Notes under the pieces: model-generated
Told to the model about the DNA's origin: nothing
Database searches by the model: none
What the model saw: the letters and a program-made list of their open reading frames with translations, nothing else
Shown here: in pieces, positions 31,175 through 40,913 of the stretch
Layout: each line of letters begins with the position of its first letter
Position numbering within the stretch: position 1 is the stretch's first letter
Origin: an uncultured Cryomorphaceae bacterium
Lineage (GTDB): Bacteria > Bacteroidota > Bacteroidia > Flavobacteriales > Schleiferiaceae
Length of the DNA: 64,000 bases
Reading direction: 5' to 3'
Assembly: GCA_902614915.1 (NCBI GenBank)
Contig: CACMMX010000003.1
Coordinates: forward strand, 1-64,000
Program-made: the position numbers and the translations under genes

Positions 31175-31231
31175 ACTCGAAATCCCTACTTCATTCTTTA
31201 TTGAACCATTATTGATTAAGTTTACGCCCGT

Positions 31232-33199
31232 ATGAGGCAAATCCTAATTACATGTTGTGTATTTCTGTCTACTGGACTAATCGGTCAAGTATACAATACT
31301 TTGAATGAATTATTTATTGATACAACTAATAGAGAATTATCAACTCAATTGGATTCAATAAATGCTGATTCAACAAATTACAAGTTCCATAATAGTTTGT
31401 TTCGCATTGTTTCTTACGATAAAGGGTATTTTATTTCTGATGATGTAGGCGTTAAGGATAGTTTAACGCTTCTATTAGACGGTAGGGCGGAAGAACAATT
31501 ATGGTTAGGTATGAATTGGAACTGGACGCAACGTCAAAATTCAGCAATTGGAGGAATTACTTATGACCCAATAAATCCAATAATGAGTTCGAATATAGAC
31601 GGTTGGCATCAATTTTCAAGTTCTTATTTAAAGATGCCTAAATTTCACAGTGCTAGCGCTCCTAGAACAGACTTAAAACTGTTAACGGGGATTGGTGGTG
31701 GACAAGTATTTGGATTGAGCGCTATGTCACCTATTGATTCTACGAAACAATTTTATTTAGATTATTTACGATTAAATGCACTTGGATTATATCAAAACGA
31801 AGGATCAGATGGACATGAATTAAATATCAAAATTCGTCAAGATGGAGTATATAAAAGACGAAAACTGGCCCATCCTTTACAAGGTATTGAATTAAGGTAT
31901 TTTAATTTAACTAGCGGACAAAATGGGGGACTCTCAAATCCCTCGTTATTTGAAACTAATGTGCCTACACTAAGAGCAAATTATGCGATTGAGGATAATT
32001 CGGGAGTACTTTTTGAGGAGCAGTTTGAATTAAAATTATATCGCTCCCTTGATCGTCGATGGAAATTAGCCTCTAAAGTATTTAGTAAGCAATGGTCTGT
32101 TAAAAACGATATTAGCGTAACAGAGTATTTTTGGGACAGCACAGCCACTAATCCAATACTTACGAATAGAAATTTTGCCTATAACGATTCATTGAAACTT
32201 ACCGGTGCTCAAGTTGGAATAGTGTATAAAAAGGTTTTTAATGTCGGAGAGCATTCTAATACCCACTTATCAATATATACGAATGCCGGCTATGAAGTAT
32301 TAGCGAGTAATATATCTGGTATAGATAGCTACAGATTAGATAGCATAAATCCAATGGAATCTTTTGATGCCGCAAATCAGTCTTTTTTGAGGAATACAAT
32401 TCAATTTTCCTATCACAAAAGAAATATCGTATTTTTTCAGGGGCAGTATTCAATTAATGCGATTGGTTTTAATGCTGGTGCCTACGAAGTACAAAATAAG
32501 ATAGGTTTAGTGAGTAGTATTCCGGGCCAATTATCTCTTGCATGGAATATTATTAATAAGCCTAAAATGTTCAGGTTTGAGCAGCTTTACGGCTATGGTT
32601 ATGATCTACGAAATTTAGAAGATGCATATTTCAAAAATGAAATTCATCTTGATTGGAAATTAGGTGACTTTTGGAAAAAGGAGTTGATAGCTTACGGTGC
32701 CCAAATAAAGGGCTTACGCTACTTAAGAAGTTTCTCTGAGTTAGCTGCTTGGGATGGTTTATATGCACGTGCACAAATGGGTTTGCATAGTTATAAGGAA
32801 GGTATAAATATAAAGGTGCAAGGATACGCCACATATAAATCTTCCGAAGGAGGTTTTGCAACACCAAACTGGGGAGGATTTACTGAACTTAATTACAAGA
32901 AAAATATAGGTTCTAAATTTCAGCTTAAAGTTGGGGTAAACGTGAGTGTCGAAGACGCATTTTATACACCGACATACCTAATTGGTCTGCCTATTTGGTC
33001 TTTACAAGAAGAACATTTGGCTGGTCTTTATCCATGGTCTACCATTTATTTTGAGGCGAGAATAGCAAATTTTGTTGGGGGTATTCGATTGGTTAATGCA
33101 CTTGAAGGATTGACAACCTATAACTACTATGCTTTTGGCGCTACACCAAGAACAGATCGGTGGATTCAGCTCAGCGCCCGGTGGTCTTTATTTAATTAA
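31232..33199 (+). CDS. Putative outer-membrane porin (Porin_10-like)
   Basis: The product has 655 residues and a signal peptide (MRQILITCCVFLSTGLIG-Q). After a short periplasmic or plug-like section the protein is a long series of amphipathic strands (alternating aromatic and polar residues, many Y/W/F at strand ends), ending W-I-Q-L-S-A-R-W-S-L-F-N with a terminal aromatic-rich strand typical for barrel assembly. Length and layout agree with the Bacteroidota 'putative porin' family (Porin_10). Substrate is unknown. Its stop overlaps the convergent gene by four bases. A possible -7-like TAAGTTTA lies just upstream, but no -33 element at usual spacing is seen. Confidence 0.75.
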   Translation: MRQILITCCVFLSTGLIGQVYNTLNELFIDTTNRELSTQLDSINADSTNYKFHNSLFRIVSYDKGYFISDDVGVKDSLTLLLDGRAEEQLWLGMNWNWTQRQNSAIGGITYDPINPIMSSNIDGWHQFSSSYLKMPKFHSASAPRTDLKLLTGIGGGQVFGLSAMSPIDSTKQFYLDYLRLNALGLYQNEGSDGHELNIKIRQDGVYKRRKLAHPLQGIELRYFNLTSGQNGGLSNPSLFETNVPTLRANYAIEDNSGVLFEEQFELKLYRSLDRRWKLASKVFSKQWSVKNDISVTEYFWDSTATNPILTNRNFAYNDSLKLTGAQVGIVYKKVFNVGEHSNTHLSIYTNAGYEVLASNISGIDSYRLDSINPMESFDAANQSFLRNTIQFSYHKRNIVFFQGQYSINAIGFNAGAYEVQNKIGLVSSIPGQLSLAWNIINKPKMFRFEQLYGYGYDLRNLEDAYFKNEIHLDWKLGDFWKKELIAYGAQIKGLRYLRSFSELAAWDGLYARAQMGLHSYKEGINIKVQGYATYKSSEGGFATPNWGGFTELNYKKNIGSKFQLKVGVNVSVEDAFYTPTYLIGLPIWSLQEEHLAGLYPWSTIYFEARIANFVGGIRLVNALEGLTTYNYYAFGATPRTDRWIQLSARWSLFN

Positions 33200-34465
33200 G
33201 TTTTTTGAGGAGGCTTCTTAGCAGCAGGAAATAAAATGTTGTTAAGAATTAAACGATAGCCCGGGCTATTAGGAAATTCTTTCAAGTCTGTTGGTTCATC
33301 ACCTACCCGGTGCTGATAGTCTTCCGGATCGTGTCCCCCATAAAACGTCCAATACCCTTCACCATAAGTGCCGTGAATGTATTTAGCTGCCGCACTCGTT
33401 TTGCTTTTTCCAAGCACAGTTGTCGAAGGCTTTAAGGTTTTAATATCATAGGCTGTGGTTTGACCATAAAATCCTTTCACTAATGAGGTGTGATTTTGAA
33501 CAAGAATCGTTGGGACTACATCATATTTAGCAGAAAAATCAAATAATTCAAAGTAGTCCTGCTCTTCTTTTACGCGCCTTATGCGCTGTTCAGTAATGTC
33601 AATTGAAGAATACTCATAGCGCAACGGATTCATGACTAAATCAAAATTTTCAAAAGCAAAACATTTGTCGTAGTCCAATGCCAATGCTGCACCAGGCGAA
33701 GAGGGATCTCCATCAAACATACTTTCGCAGATATCAGTTTTTCTTGATGCTAAAGCGATGTCATAAGAGTCGGTTGCTGAGCACATTGCAAATAAAAAAC
33801 CTCCTTGATTTACATATTCTGAGATAACCTCAGCAACAGCACCTTTTAGCTCACTTACCTTATTATACCCTAAAGATTTTGCATGGGTTTCAAACTGAGA
33901 TTTTTGATTAATGTACCAAGCGGCGTCCCTATAAGTACCATAAAATTTTCCATATTGTCCTGTGAAATCTTCGTGATGAAGATGAAGCCAATCGTATTGA
34001 AATAAATTACCATCCAACACCTCCTCATCATAAATGGTTTCAAAGGGGATTTCAGCATAGGTTAAAACTAGCGTTACAGCATCGTCCCAAGGTTGTTTTC
34101 CAGCTGGGGAATACACTGCTATTTTTGGAACTCTTTCAAGTTCTACTGTATTGGTGTTTGTGCTTGGGCTTTTTAATTCTTCCATTAATGAAATTAGGTA
34201 GCTAGCGCTACAGTTTTCATAACTAACACCTTTCAATAAAGCCTTCTTAATAATAAATTCATCAGCGTCTAAAATACCGAAAGCCCCCCCCCCTATGATT
34301 AAGAAGCCAATGACATTCATATCCATTGTCTATTGCCTCAAACACTAAGCCGTACGCTTTGAGATGATCTGTTTGCACTTCATAGTCCATAGGTATTATA
34401 ACCTGCCCATAAGAGGAGGCAGAACTAAAAAAGAAAATGATTAAGATTTTTCTAAAACGGTACAT
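33196..34465 (-). pseudogene. Conserved secreted Bacteroidota protein, frame split at a G10 tract
   Basis: Two overlapping frames together make one protein. The first (from an ATG inside the end of dnaB) encodes a signal peptide (IIFFFSSASSYG-Q) and about 55 residues up to W-L-L-N-H-R-G-G; the second continues with A-F-G-I-L-D-A-D-E-F to the end. They join exactly if the ten-G run had nine, giving 422 residues. The family, which I recall being labelled 'asparagine synthetase B' in flavobacterial genomes next to dnaB, lacks the N-terminal catalytic Cys of a real asparagine synthetase, so that label is doubtful. Conserved-looking segments include H-L-H-H-E-D-F-T-G-Q-Y-G, F-A-M-C-S-A-T-D and F-Y-G-G-H-D-P-E-D-Y. 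Phase variation, slippage-tolerant expression, a real mutation or a sequencing error are all possible. Confidence 0.75.
34284..34293 (-). repeat. Homopolymer G10 tract (C10 on the plus strand)
   Basis: Ten consecutive G on the coding strand lie about 58 codons into the split gene. Nine restore the reading frame. Runs this long are rare in protein genes of a low-G+C genome and are prone to slippage. Confidence 0.9.
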
Positions 34466-35966
34466 CACCACCTTCTAATTCCTGTGGGGTAATATTTGTG
34501 TAGCCGTCATTTGTTGTCTTGCTGTCTTCCCCAACATTCATTTTACTTTCTAAAATCATTCTTGAACCATGGTCTAAATCAGAAAATTTAGCAAGTTCTG
34601 CAATGAAGCGTAATCTTACATCTTCTAATGAGCCGTTTCTATGTTTGGCAATAATTATTTCAGCTTGATTATCAGAAGGGTCACCGTCCTCCCATTCAGA
34701 AATGGAATAGTATTCCGGTCGGTAAATAAAGCTTACAATATCTGCATCTTGTTCAATTGCTCCCGATTCTCGAAGATCACTAAGTTGCGGACGTTTTGAA
34801 GCAGATCTTGTTTCAACGGCACGTGATAATTGCGAAAGTGCAATTACTGGGACAGTTAATTCCTTCGCTATAGATTTCAGAGATCTTGATATTGTTGATA
34901 TTTCTTGTTCCCGATTTCCTAGCGTTTTAGATCCTCCAACAGTCATAAGCTGCAGATAATCAATGATAATAAGATCTAATCCTTGAGTACTTTTCAAGCG
35001 CCGAACCTTAGCTCTTAAATCAAAGACGGAAAGAGCAGGTGTATCGTCAATGAATAAATTGGTCTTTTCTAATTCTTTGACGCCTGATGTTAATTCATTC
35101 CACTCTCGATCTGTGAGATCTCCTTTTCTGAGTTTTTCTGAACTAAGACCAGTTTCAGAGGAGATAATTCTAGTTATCAATTGAATAGAGGACATCTCCA
35201 AGGAGAATACTGCAACCTTTTTATGGTGATCTACGGTCATGTTTCTAGCCATGGATAATACAAACGCGGTTTTACCCATACCCGGCCTTGCAGCGAGTAT
35301 GATCAAATCTGAAGGTTGCCAACCAGAGGTTACTCTGTCTAATTCTGAGAATCCAGAAGGAATACCGGAGAGCCCCTCTTGTTTAGAAATATTTTCAATT
35401 TTATCAATGGCCTGTCTAATCAAAACTTCAGCACTTTCGTAATTTCTTTTAAGATTACCTTGGCCCACCTCAAAAAGCTTTTGTTCGGCATTGTCCAGAA
35501 GTTCTAAAACATCAGTGGTCTCATCAAATGCACTTTCTATTATTTCAGAAGATATACGAACTAATTCCCGTTGAATGTGCTTTTGAAGTATAATTCGAGC
35601 GTGGTATTCGATGTGGGCAGCCGAACTTACTTTTTGGCTTAATTGAGCCAAATAAGCCTCACCACCTGAAATTTTCATTAACCCCTCTTTTCTTAATTCT
35701 GTGGCAACCGTTAGAATATCTATGGGCTGATTATTACCGAAAAGAATTGTAATGATTTTGAAAATATTTTTATGTTGATTCTTATAAAAAGCATCAGGGT
35801 GGAGTATATCAATAATATTTGCTAATGCATTTTTATCTATCAAAAGTGCGCCCAATACAGCTTCTTCCAAATCAATTGCTTGTGGAGGTATTCTTCCGCT
35901 AGATATCAGATTGGTGTTTTGTGCAGACCGCTTTGATTTTTGATTGCTGTATTGTATTTCTTCCAT
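34452..35966 (-). CDS. dnaB: Replicative DNA helicase DnaB
   Basis: This 504-residue ring helicase unwinds DNA at the replication fork. The N-terminal DnaB domain (about 28-130, with P-Q-A-I-D-L-E-E-A-V-L-G-A) is followed by the linker and a RecA-like ATPase: Walker A A-R-P-G-M-G-K-T at 226-233, L-E-M-S, Walker B I-I-D-Y-L-Q-L-M, and Q-L-S-R-A-V-E, R-E-S-G-A-I-E-Q-D-A-D. The C-terminal tail is acidic and disordered. Its end overlaps the start of the split gene by 14 bases; the accA stop is 2 bases upstream of its own start. Confidence 0.97.
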   Translation of the reverse strand: MEEIQYSNQKSKRSAQNTNLISSGRIPPQAIDLEEAVLGALLIDKNALANIIDILHPDAFYKNQHKNIFKIITILFGNNQPIDILTVATELRKEGLMKISGGEAYLAQLSQKVSSAAHIEYHARIILQKHIQRELVRISSEIIESAFDETTDVLELLDNAEQKLFEVGQGNLKRNYESAEVLIRQAIDKIENISKQEGLSGIPSGFSELDRVTSGWQPSDLIILAARPGMGKTAFVLSMARNMTVDHHKKVAVFSLEMSSIQLITRIISSETGLSSEKLRKGDLTDREWNELTSGVKELEKTNLFIDDTPALSVFDLRAKVRRLKSTQGLDLIIIDYLQLMTVGGSKTLGNREQEISTISRSLKSIAKELTVPVIALSQLSRAVETRSASKRPQLSDLRESGAIEQDADIVSFIYRPEYYSISEWEDGDPSDNQAEIIIAKHRNGSLEDVRLRFIAELAKFSDLDHGSRMILESKMNVGEDSKTTNDGYTNITPQELEGGDVPF

Positions 35967-35968
35967 AA

Positions 35969-36922
35969 TTATTCTGCGTAGACTCCCATGCCAAAGAATT
36001 TGTTCATTCGTTGTGCTATTAATTCTTCAGTCTCTAGCTTCTGTAAAGATTTTGTGTGTTTTAAAATACTCTTTTTAACTTCTATAAACATCAATTCAGG
36101 ACTTGTATGGGCCCCACCGAGAGGTTCTTTTATAATTCCGTCAATGAGACCATTTTTCTTCATATCTGTAGCAGTGAGCTTAAGTGCTTCGGCCGCTTTA
36201 TCTTTGTGATCCCAAGAGCGCCAAAGTATCGAAGAACAGCTTTCTGGTGAGATAACCGAATACCATGTATTTTCTAGCATGAGAACTCTGTCACCAACAC
36301 CGATACCAATTGCCCCTCCTGACGCTCCCTCTCCAATAATTACACAGATAACAGGAACTTTGAGACGAGACATTTCCATTATATTTTTTGCTATTGCCTC
36401 TCCTTGTCCTCTTTCTTCGGCTTCTAGGCCAGGAAAAGCTCCTGGAGTATCAATAAGTGTTACAATTGGTCGATTAAATTTTTCCGCCTGTTTCATTAAG
36501 CGCAGTGCTTTTCTATATCCCTCTGGATTAGCCATACCAAAATTTCTGAACTGTCGCATCTTGGTATTTACTCCTTTTTGCTGTCCAATGAACATGTAGG
36601 TTTGTTCACTCATTGTTCCCCAACCACCAATCATAGCTTTATCGTCCTTGACACCACGATCACCGTGTAATTCAATAAAATTTCCTTCAGTCAGGGCCTC
36701 AATATATGCCTGCGTATAGGGACGTTGAGGATGACGTGAAAGTTGGACTCTTTCCCAAGCGTTCAAGTTTCCGTAAATCTCTTTTTTCTTATCCACAAGT
36801 TTTTTTCGAATATCTTCTATGGTTTTTGCCATATCGACTCCGGTGTCATCGGCAAGTTCTAGAGCTTTATTCAGCTGGATTTCAAGCTCTTCTATGGGTT
36901 TTTCGAATGAAAGGTATTCCAT
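35969..36922 (-). CDS. accA: Acetyl-CoA carboxylase carboxyltransferase subunit alpha
   Basis: AccA (317 residues from the preferred start) transfers the carboxyl group from biotin to acetyl-CoA together with AccD, the first step of fatty-acid synthesis. The chosen ATG yields [14 protein letters not shown], the usual N-terminus in this phylum; a start nine codons earlier is less likely. Signatures include [29 protein letters not shown], and [11 protein letters not shown] in the crotonase-like fold. It sits between the DMT transporter and dnaB in a compact minus-strand operon. Confidence 0.95.
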   Translation of the reverse strand: MEYLSFEKPIEELEIQLNKALELADDTGVDMAKTIEDIRKKLVDKKKEIYGNLNAWERVQLSRHPQRPYTQAYIEALTEGNFIELHGDRGVKDDKAMIGGWGTMSEQTYMFIGQQKGVNTKMRQFRNFGMANPEGYRKALRLMKQAEKFNRPIVTLIDTPGAFPGLEAEERGQGEAIAKNIMEMSRLKVPVICVIIGEGASGGAIGIGVGDRVLMLENTWYSVISPESCSSILWRSWDHKDKAAEALKLTATDMKKNGLIDGIIKEPLGGAHTSPELMFIEVKKSILKHTKSLQKLETEELIAQRMNKFFGMGVYAE

Positions 36923-36968
36923 GTTCTCTGCGTTTTTCACATTATGCAAAATACCAAAACAAATTACT

Positions 36969-37898
36969 TTAACGTATTCTTTTGTTGGCTTTTATAATAC
37001 CATTAGTTATTACGGTGGCGAGTATAATAAATACACCAATATAAAATTGTGCAGACATACTTTCGGAGGCTCCAAAAAATACGGCGGCCAAGAGAATACC
37101 ATAAACAGGCTCAAGGTTAATAGCAAGCATAACGCTAAATGGCGAAAGCCGTTTGAGAAGTTCGACACTCTTTATAAATGGATAGGCGGTACATGCTAAT
37201 GCGAGAATGGAAATATAAATCCAGTCAGTTTCTTTAGTTGCCCATAGGTTCATCGGATTTTCCCCTCTGAGTAATGAGAGGATTACTATAGAAATGAATG
37301 CAAAAGTGATTTCCCAGAATGTGACCTGGACAGGTTTTGGGTAGCGTTGTACAAGTTGTTTGTTTAAAATACTAAATGATGCACTGAGCATTGCACTGAA
37401 CAAAGCAATGATTAATCCTAATTGAAAATTTGAAAATACAACCCCGTAATAGCTAAGCTCTTTAATTTCAGCGGCGTTGGGTTTTTCGTAGAAAACAATT
37501 CCAATACCAACCATAACAATTAGGCCAAGGATGATTTCAGTAATATCGAATTTTGTTTTTGTCAAAACAGGACTGAGTACTGAAGACCAAAGCGCACCTG
37601 TCGAAACTCCAGCAAGTGTTATGCTCACATTAGCAATTTTGATAGCACCAAAAAAGGTAATCCAATGTACGGCAATTAACACTCCGCACAACCACATAAA
37701 CAACAGTTCTTTTGCGTTTGCAGTGAATCCTCTATTACGAGAAATGAGATAAAATGCAATAGCTACTGAGGTTAATGCAGTTCTGTTAAACACCAGGGAA
37801 AGCGCATCAATACTGATGAATTTACCAAGAATAGCCGTAAATCCCCAGATGAAAACAATAAAGTGTAGATACAATTGATCCTTAGTGAACGAATTCAT
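36969..37898 (-). CDS. DMT superfamily transporter (EamA family)
   Basis: From the chosen ATG ([13 protein letters not shown]) this is a 309-residue inner-membrane protein with ten hydrophobic segments arranged as two EamA repeats, the second beginning about residue 160. The first repeat has [11 protein letters not shown]; the second has [13 protein letters not shown], the typical second-half EamA motif. Substrates of this family (amino acids, metabolites) cannot be assigned by sequence alone. It begins 1 base after the stop of the LptF/LptG-like gene; the longer open frame upstream overlaps that gene and lacks family resemblance. Confidence 0.9.
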   Translation of the reverse strand: MNSFTKDQLYLHFIVFIWGFTAILGKFISIDALSLVFNRTALTSVAIAFYLISRNRGFTANAKELLFMWLCGVLIAVHWITFFGAIKIANVSITLAGVSTGALWSSVLSPVLTKTKFDITEIILGLIVMVGIGIVFYEKPNAAEIKELSYYGVVFSNFQLGLIIALFSAMLSASFSILNKQLVQRYPKPVQVTFWEITFAFISIVILSLLRGENPMNLWATKETDWIYISILALACTAYPFIKSVELLKRLSPFSVMLAINLEPVYGILLAAVFFGASESMSAQFYIGVFIILATVITNGIIKANKRIR

Positions 37899-37899
37899 A

Positions 37900-39024
37900 T
37901 CACTTAGGTGCTCTGTTATAACTCCAAAGCGCAATGGCTGCAAAGAGTAGGTTAGGCAGCCAAATGGCAAATTCTGCGGGTTGGATGGTTACCCAAGTAA
38001 GGGCTCTACCAAGCCATCTGTCAGTGGATAATACCCCAGTTGAAGCAAAGGTTTGAGAGATTTGCATAGCAAATACATAGACTGCGCAAAGCACGAGGCC
38101 TATAGCAATGTTCACACCTAATCCACCGCGTCTTTTTTGGCTTGCTAATGACACTGCCAGTAGAACAAATACAAAGGAACTGAGCGGGTAAGAAGACCTA
38201 CGTTGCATTTCCATTTGGTAGGAAGCAATGTTTTCATTTCCTGTTATTTCTTCTTGAACAATAAATTTACGTAACTCTTTTGAGTTCATGGTCGCTATTG
38301 AGTTCAGTTTGGGTGCTATTTGCTCTGAGGTAAACTGAAGAACCGTGTCTAATTTGCGCCCTGTTGCGATGGATTCAGTACCCGCGCTGTCTAATTTGCG
38401 TATTTTGTAGTTGTCTAACCTCCATTTACCTGTAGCCGTATCCAATCGAATAAAATCTGCACTTAGTTTGGAAGTTAAAATATGGTTATCAAAAGTCTCG
38501 TAAGTGAATTGATATCCGCTTTGTCGAATACCAGAATAGGTTTCAAAATAAACATAATGTCCAGGTAAAACTTGACGATGTACTTTTTGGTTAATAGGCC
38601 GATTCGCTCCGGTTATATATTTCTCTTCGAACTGAATTCTCTTGATATTCGTCTGTGGCACTAACAAGTGGTTAAGTGTTAAGGAAAGCAAACAAATAAG
38701 GGTTGCCCCAATCAAATAGGGGCGCAGTAATCTGTTAAAGCTAGTGCCCGAAGTTAAGATGGCCACGATTTCTGTGTTTGAAGCAATCCTCGAGGTGAAC
38801 CAAATGGTTGAAATAAAGAGAATTAAGGCACTGAAAAGATTTCCATAAAACGCGATGAAATTGATATAGTAATCAAAGACGATTTCATTCATCGTTGCGC
38901 CGTTTTGGAAGTCGTCAATTTTTTCGCTAATATCAAAGACAATTGCTATAGCTAAAATGAGAATCATGGTCAAGAAGAAGCTTCCGACGAACTTCCTTAA
39001 TATGTACCAATCTAATTTATTCAC
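37900..39024 (-). CDS. LptF/LptG family permease (YjgP/YjgQ)
   Basis: This 374-residue inner-membrane permease has the family layout: two helices near the N-terminus (MNKLDWYILRKFVGSFFLTMILILAIAIVFDI), two more by residue 120, a periplasmic beta-jellyroll domain (about 130-270) and two to three C-terminal helices. LptF and LptG with LptB extract lipopolysaccharide from the inner membrane and pass it to LptC/LptA. Whether this is the F or G member cannot be decided; the partner is not in the window. It follows tgt by 2 bases. Confidence 0.92.
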   Translation of the reverse strand: MNKLDWYILRKFVGSFFLTMILILAIAIVFDISEKIDDFQNGATMNEIVFDYYINFIAFYGNLFSALILFISTIWFTSRIASNTEIVAILTSGTSFNRLLRPYLIGATLICLLSLTLNHLLVPQTNIKRIQFEEKYITGANRPINQKVHRQVLPGHYVYFETYSGIRQSGYQFTYETFDNHILTSKLSADFIRLDTATGKWRLDNYKIRKLDSAGTESIATGRKLDTVLQFTSEQIAPKLNSIATMNSKELRKFIVQEEITGNENIASYQMEMQRRSSYPLSSFVFVLLAVSLASQKRRGGLGVNIAIGLVLCAVYVFAMQISQTFASTGVLSTDRWLGRALTWVTIQPAEFAIWLPNLLFAAIALWSYNRAPK

Positions 39025-39026
39025 CT

Positions 39027-40157
39027 CTATAATCTACGCTCTAATTTTGGAATCATATAATTTTTCCAGCTCGCAAAATCACCCGAAATAATTTGTTTTC
39101 TCGCTTCTTCTACGAGCCACAGGTAAAACCTGATATTATGCATGGAAGCAATTTGTGCTCCCAAACTTTCCTTACTGTGAATGAGGTGTCGAACATAGGC
39201 CTTAGTGTAGGCAGTATCTACGAAGCTTGTTCCGTTCGGATCAATAGGCTCATGAATGTTTTCCCACTTCTTATTCCGAATGTTGATTATTCCTTCACTC
39301 GTGAATAGTTGACCATTACGTCCGTTTCGTGTGGGCATCACACAATCGAACATATCAACACCTAAACTTATATTTTCTAGAATATTTGCCGGCGTTCCAA
39401 CACCCATTAGGTAGCGCGGTTTGTCTTTTGGTAATAGGTTGCATGCACCTGCTGCATGCTTATACATTTCTTCCATAGGTTCGCCTACACTTAATCCACC
39501 TATGGCATTACCATCCGCATTTTTGCTCGCGATGTATTCAGCACTTTCCTCGCGTAAATCGTCAAAAGTTGATCCCTGAATAATTGGAAATAGCGATTGG
39601 TTGTATCCATAAAACGGCTGGGTTTCTCCTAATCTATCTATGCATCTATCCAACCATCTATGAGTCATTTGCATCGATTCCTTGGCATATTCGTAACTGC
39701 TTGGATAGGGCGGGCATTCGTCAAATGCCATAATCATGTCTGCGCCAATTTCTCGCTGTATATCCATCACCCTTTCTGGAGTGAAAAGATGCTTGGTTCC
39801 GTCAATATGGGAAGCAAAGGTAGCACCCCGCTCCTCAATTTTTCGCTGATTAGCAAGACTATATACTTGGTAGCCGCCGCTATCAGTCAGTATGGGGCCG
39901 TCCCATCCATTGAACTTATGTAAACCACCGGCCTCTTTTAAAATAGCTGTTCCAGGCCTAAGAAAAAGGTGATAAGTATTACCTAGAATGATTTGAGCCT
40001 GAGTATCTTCCTTTAAATCTTTAGTATGCACTCCTTTGACGGTTCCTGCTGTACCAACAGGCATGAAGATTGGCGTATATATTTTACCATGAACTGTAGT
40101 AATAATTCCTGCACGAGCAGCACTCTTTGGATCCGTGTGTTTGAGTTGAAACTTCAT
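39027..40157 (-). CDS. tgt: tRNA guanosine(34) transglycosylase Tgt, without the zinc Cys motif
   Basis: Tgt (376 residues) exchanges G34 for preQ1 in GUN-anticodon tRNAs. Active-site segments are intact: L-T-D-S-G-G-Y-Q-V-Y-S with the first Asp, M-A-F-D-E-C-P-P, G-G-L-S-V-G-E-P, and the nucleophile region M-F-D-C-V-M-P-T-R-N-G-R. The C-terminal CxCxxC zinc ligands of E. coli Tgt are absent; the aligned stretch reads D-P-N-G-T-S-F-V-D-T-A-Y-T-K-A-Y. I recall the same replacement in other Bacteroidota, so this is probably a lineage form rather than damage. The start MKFQLKH was chosen over a start six codons earlier. It leads the tgt-lptF/G-DMT-accA-dnaB operon. Confidence 0.95.
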   Translation of the reverse strand: MKFQLKHTDPKSAARAGIITTVHGKIYTPIFMPVGTAGTVKGVHTKDLKEDTQAQIILGNTYHLFLRPGTAILKEAGGLHKFNGWDGPILTDSGGYQVYSLANQRKIEERGATFASHIDGTKHLFTPERVMDIQREIGADMIMAFDECPPYPSSYEYAKESMQMTHRWLDRCIDRLGETQPFYGYNQSLFPIIQGSTFDDLREESAEYIASKNADGNAIGGLSVGEPMEEMYKHAAGACNLLPKDKPRYLMGVGTPANILENISLGVDMFDCVMPTRNGRNGQLFTSEGIINIRNKKWENIHEPIDPNGTSFVDTAYTKAYVRHLIHSKESLGAQIASMHNIRFYLWLVEEARKQIISGDFASWKNYMIPKLERRL

Positions 40158-40184
40158 AAAGAGCAAAAGTACCAACTACGAGCA

Positions 40185-40192
40185 TATATTTG
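40185..40192 (+). promoter_or_regulatory. -7 box of a leaderless rsmG promoter
   Basis: TATATTTG is a full match to the Bacteroidota -7 box and ends 4 bases before the rsmG ATG, so initiation would fall at or next to the start codon. No TTG is present at 17-23 bases upstream. Confidence 0.5.
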
Positions 40193-40196
40193 CATT

Positions 40197-40850
40197 ATGT
40201 ATACTGCTGAACTTATTTTCTCGAATTTTCCTGATTTAACAGAAAAACAGCGTGAGCAAATAGAGCATTTAAAGCCGCTTTACGAGAATTGGAATGCGAA
40301 GATTAACGTAATCAGCAGAAAAAATACGGATGCCTTCTATTTGAAGCATGTCTTGCACAGCATGTCCATTGCAAAAACACACAACTTTTTACCCGGTCAG
40401 GTGGTACTTGATGTGGGAACTGGTGGTGGATTTCCGGGTATACCATTGGCCATTTTATTTCCTAAAACTGAATTTCATTTGGTCGATTCCATTGGAAAGA
40501 AGATCAAGGTCGTACAGGCAGTTGCAGAAGCTTTGGGATTAGAAAATGTAGAGGGAACTCATGTTCGTGCCGAACAATTGAGGTATCAATACGACTTTGT
40601 AATTTCTAGAGCCGTAACCCATATGCAAAGTTTTATTCCATGGATTAAGGGACGTTTAGATAAGAATAGCCGTGACCAAAACTGTCCAAATGGTCTAATC
40701 TGTTTAAAAGGCGGCGATTTAGCAGAGGAGTTAGGGTCTTTAAAGGCAGAGTTAACACCGCTCAACCGATTTTTTACAGAAGAATTTTTTGAAACCAAAA
40801 AGGTCGTTTATGTAACTCGAAAAGAAATTCAAAATTTTCAAGTTCAATAA
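40197..40850 (+). CDS. rsmG: 16S rRNA (guanine(527)-N(7))-methyltransferase RsmG
   Basis: This 217-residue SAM-dependent methyltransferase makes m7G527 in the 530 loop of 16S rRNA. The SAM-binding motif V-L-D-V-G-T-G-G-G-F-P-G-I-P-L-A-I and the N-terminal W-N-x-K-I-N-V-I-S-R-K segment are characteristic. The longer upstream open frame (57 more codons) overlaps the tgt gene on the opposite strand and resembles nothing, so MYTAELIFSNF is taken as the start. Loss of RsmG gives low-level streptomycin resistance in many bacteria. Confidence 0.95.
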   Translation: MYTAELIFSNFPDLTEKQREQIEHLKPLYENWNAKINVISRKNTDAFYLKHVLHSMSIAKTHNFLPGQVVLDVGTGGGFPGIPLAILFPKTEFHLVDSIGKKIKVVQAVAEALGLENVEGTHVRAEQLRYQYDFVISRAVTHMQSFIPWIKGRLDKNSRDQNCPNGLICLKGGDLAEELGSLKAELTPLNRFFTEEFFETKKVVYVTRKEIQNFQVQ

Positions 40851-40913
40851 ATTGATTTGGTATAAATGAACGAGGCGCTCAAAAAAGCACCCCATTAATA
40901 AATAAAAATTAGA

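Noticed and set aside
40026-40196. 57-codon N-terminal extension of rsmG
   Set aside because: It overlaps tgt antisense and the added residues are unlike RsmG.
40868-40895. Possible terminator between rsmG and pruA
   Set aside because: The best stem has only five pairs around an eight-base loop and no clear T-run.
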